Shown in pieces: positions 63,598 through 64,000 of a DNA stretch of 64,000 nt; positions within the stretch are counted from its first letter, which is position 1; each line of letters opens with the position of its first letter. Source of the DNA: Paenibacillus sp. (GTDB lineage Bacteria > Bacillota > Bacilli > Paenibacillales > NBRC-103111). Position numbers and translations under genes: made by a program. The notes below the pieces were generated by a model. The model saw only the letters and a program-made list of their open reading frames with translations. It searched no databases and had not been told where the DNA came from. The stretch covers positions 107,516 through 171,515 of the forward strand of contig JAPSLM010000006.1 in the NCBI GenBank assembly GCA_031180825.1, written 5' to 3'.

Positions 63598-64000
63598 TGG
63601 GTATCACCATCACTGATCGTTAATTTAGGATACGCAATACTGCGGCAGGCGACGGCTAAAGCTCCATCCAGCGGGCCGCCTTGAGAAGGCTGCAGCCGCC
63701 CCAGCCCTTCCTCGCGCAGCTGCTCCGCAAACCGGTCGCGGACCGGGTCGGCGTAAGTGAGGATGGAGCCGGCCACAACGACCGGCGTTTCCGCTCCGAA
63801 CGCATCCGCCATGCGGTGCAGTCCTCGGACAAGGTCGATCAGATCGTCGGCCGCCTGCCGCAGAAGGCGGATGGCCGCTTGATCCGACCGGCGGGCGGCC
63901 TCGATCACCAGCTTGGCGATCCGGGCGATTTCATCTTTGGGCGGCTGAGCGCGATACATATAAGCGATCAGATCGGTTTCACCGGAGAAGCCGAGCGCCG
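63594..64000 (-). CDS. BadF/BcrA-type amino-sugar kinase, C-terminal part
   Basis: The last 134 codons of a gene whose start lies beyond the right edge. The frame is open through 64000 and includes ALGFSGETDLIAYMYR followed by the ATPase-family closing helix region (TPVVVAGSILTYADPVRDRFAEQL ... PSQGGPLDGALAVACR). This matches GlcNAc/MurNAc kinases (MurK-like) of the BadF/BadG/BcrA ATPase family, which phosphorylate the imported sugar. The ATGA overlap with murQ supports sequential action: kinase, then etherase. Confidence 0.85.
   Translation of the reverse strand, partial: ALGFSGETDLIAYMYRAQPPKDEIARIAKLVIEAARRSDQAAIRLLRQAADDLIDLVRGLHRMADAFGAETPVVVAGSILTYADPVRDRFAEQLREEGLGRLQPSQGGPLDGALAVACRSIAYPKLTISDGDTQ

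Overview
The window looks like a chromosomal segment of an endospore-forming, Gram-positive Bacillales bacterium, most likely in the Paenibacillaceae (Paenibacillus/Cohnella type). This is inferred from the moderately high G+C, strong GGAGG ribosome-binding sites, the Firmicutes-type sufCDSUB operon, an sspH spore-protein gene, lipoprotein-type ABC binding proteins, and many IclR, GntR, RpiR and AraC regulators beside sugar and organic-acid operons. I see no rRNA, tRNA, CRISPR array, intact insertion sequence or prophage, so this reads as ordinary metabolic chromosome with a few decayed genes.

Layout. 1-341: start of a Crp-type regulator, cut by the window edge. 451-5676: sufC-D-S-U-B iron-sulfur assembly operon on the minus strand, behind a promoter that carries a Fur-box-like element. 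5808-9567: a DUF1802 gene, two tiny genes, and mtnK-mtnA for methylthioribose salvage. 9569-12676: a large secreted RCC1-repeat protein. 12950-15722: RpiR regulator, nagB and nagA for GlcNAc-6-phosphate use. 15791-21475: a PilZ-like gene, then an IclR-led operon (IclR, SDR, FAH hydrolase, split UxaA-type dehydratase, second SDR) that fits non-phosphorylative sugar-acid breakdown. 21699-29814: an ABC exporter, a secreted beta-helix protein, and two duplicated sugar-binding lipoproteins flanking a beta-propeller-like lipoprotein. 29838-30465: a frameshifted DedA gene. 30603-38349: a 5-oxoproline (pyroglutamate) island with pcp, an IclR regulator, DUF979, DUF969, pxpA, pxpC, pxpB, accC and accB. 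38659-40852 and 46158-47712: two ECF sigma/anti-sigma pairs of the same design. Between them lie a GNAT acetyltransferase, an SgrR-like remnant, a Cys-rich protein divergent from an ArsR regulator, and an ADP-ribosylglycohydrolase with an AraC regulator. 47826-52109: sspH, lutABC and a LutR-like GntR regulator for L-lactate oxidation. 52215-53168: a lysophospholipase-like hydrolase. 53353-58097: an SsuABC-type importer with a cytoplasmic arylsulfotransferase-like protein and a MarR regulator. 58568-64000: a MurNAc/GlcNAc operon (kinase, murQ, binding protein, two permeases, RpiR regulator) running off the right edge.

How the genes work together. Two separated loci form one amino-sugar route: the right-hand ABC importer, kinase and MurQ would deliver GlcNAc-6-phosphate, which NagA and NagB at 13.8-15.7 kb convert to fructose-6-phosphate. 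Pcp releases pyroglutamate from peptides and PxpABC opens it to glutamate; DUF969/DUF979 are plausible transporters for it. The MarR/arylsulfotransferase/SsuABC operon is the least ordinary unit: it imports an organosulfur compound but has no desulfonating monooxygenase, and its promoter region carries a perfect palindrome and a long leader hairpin.
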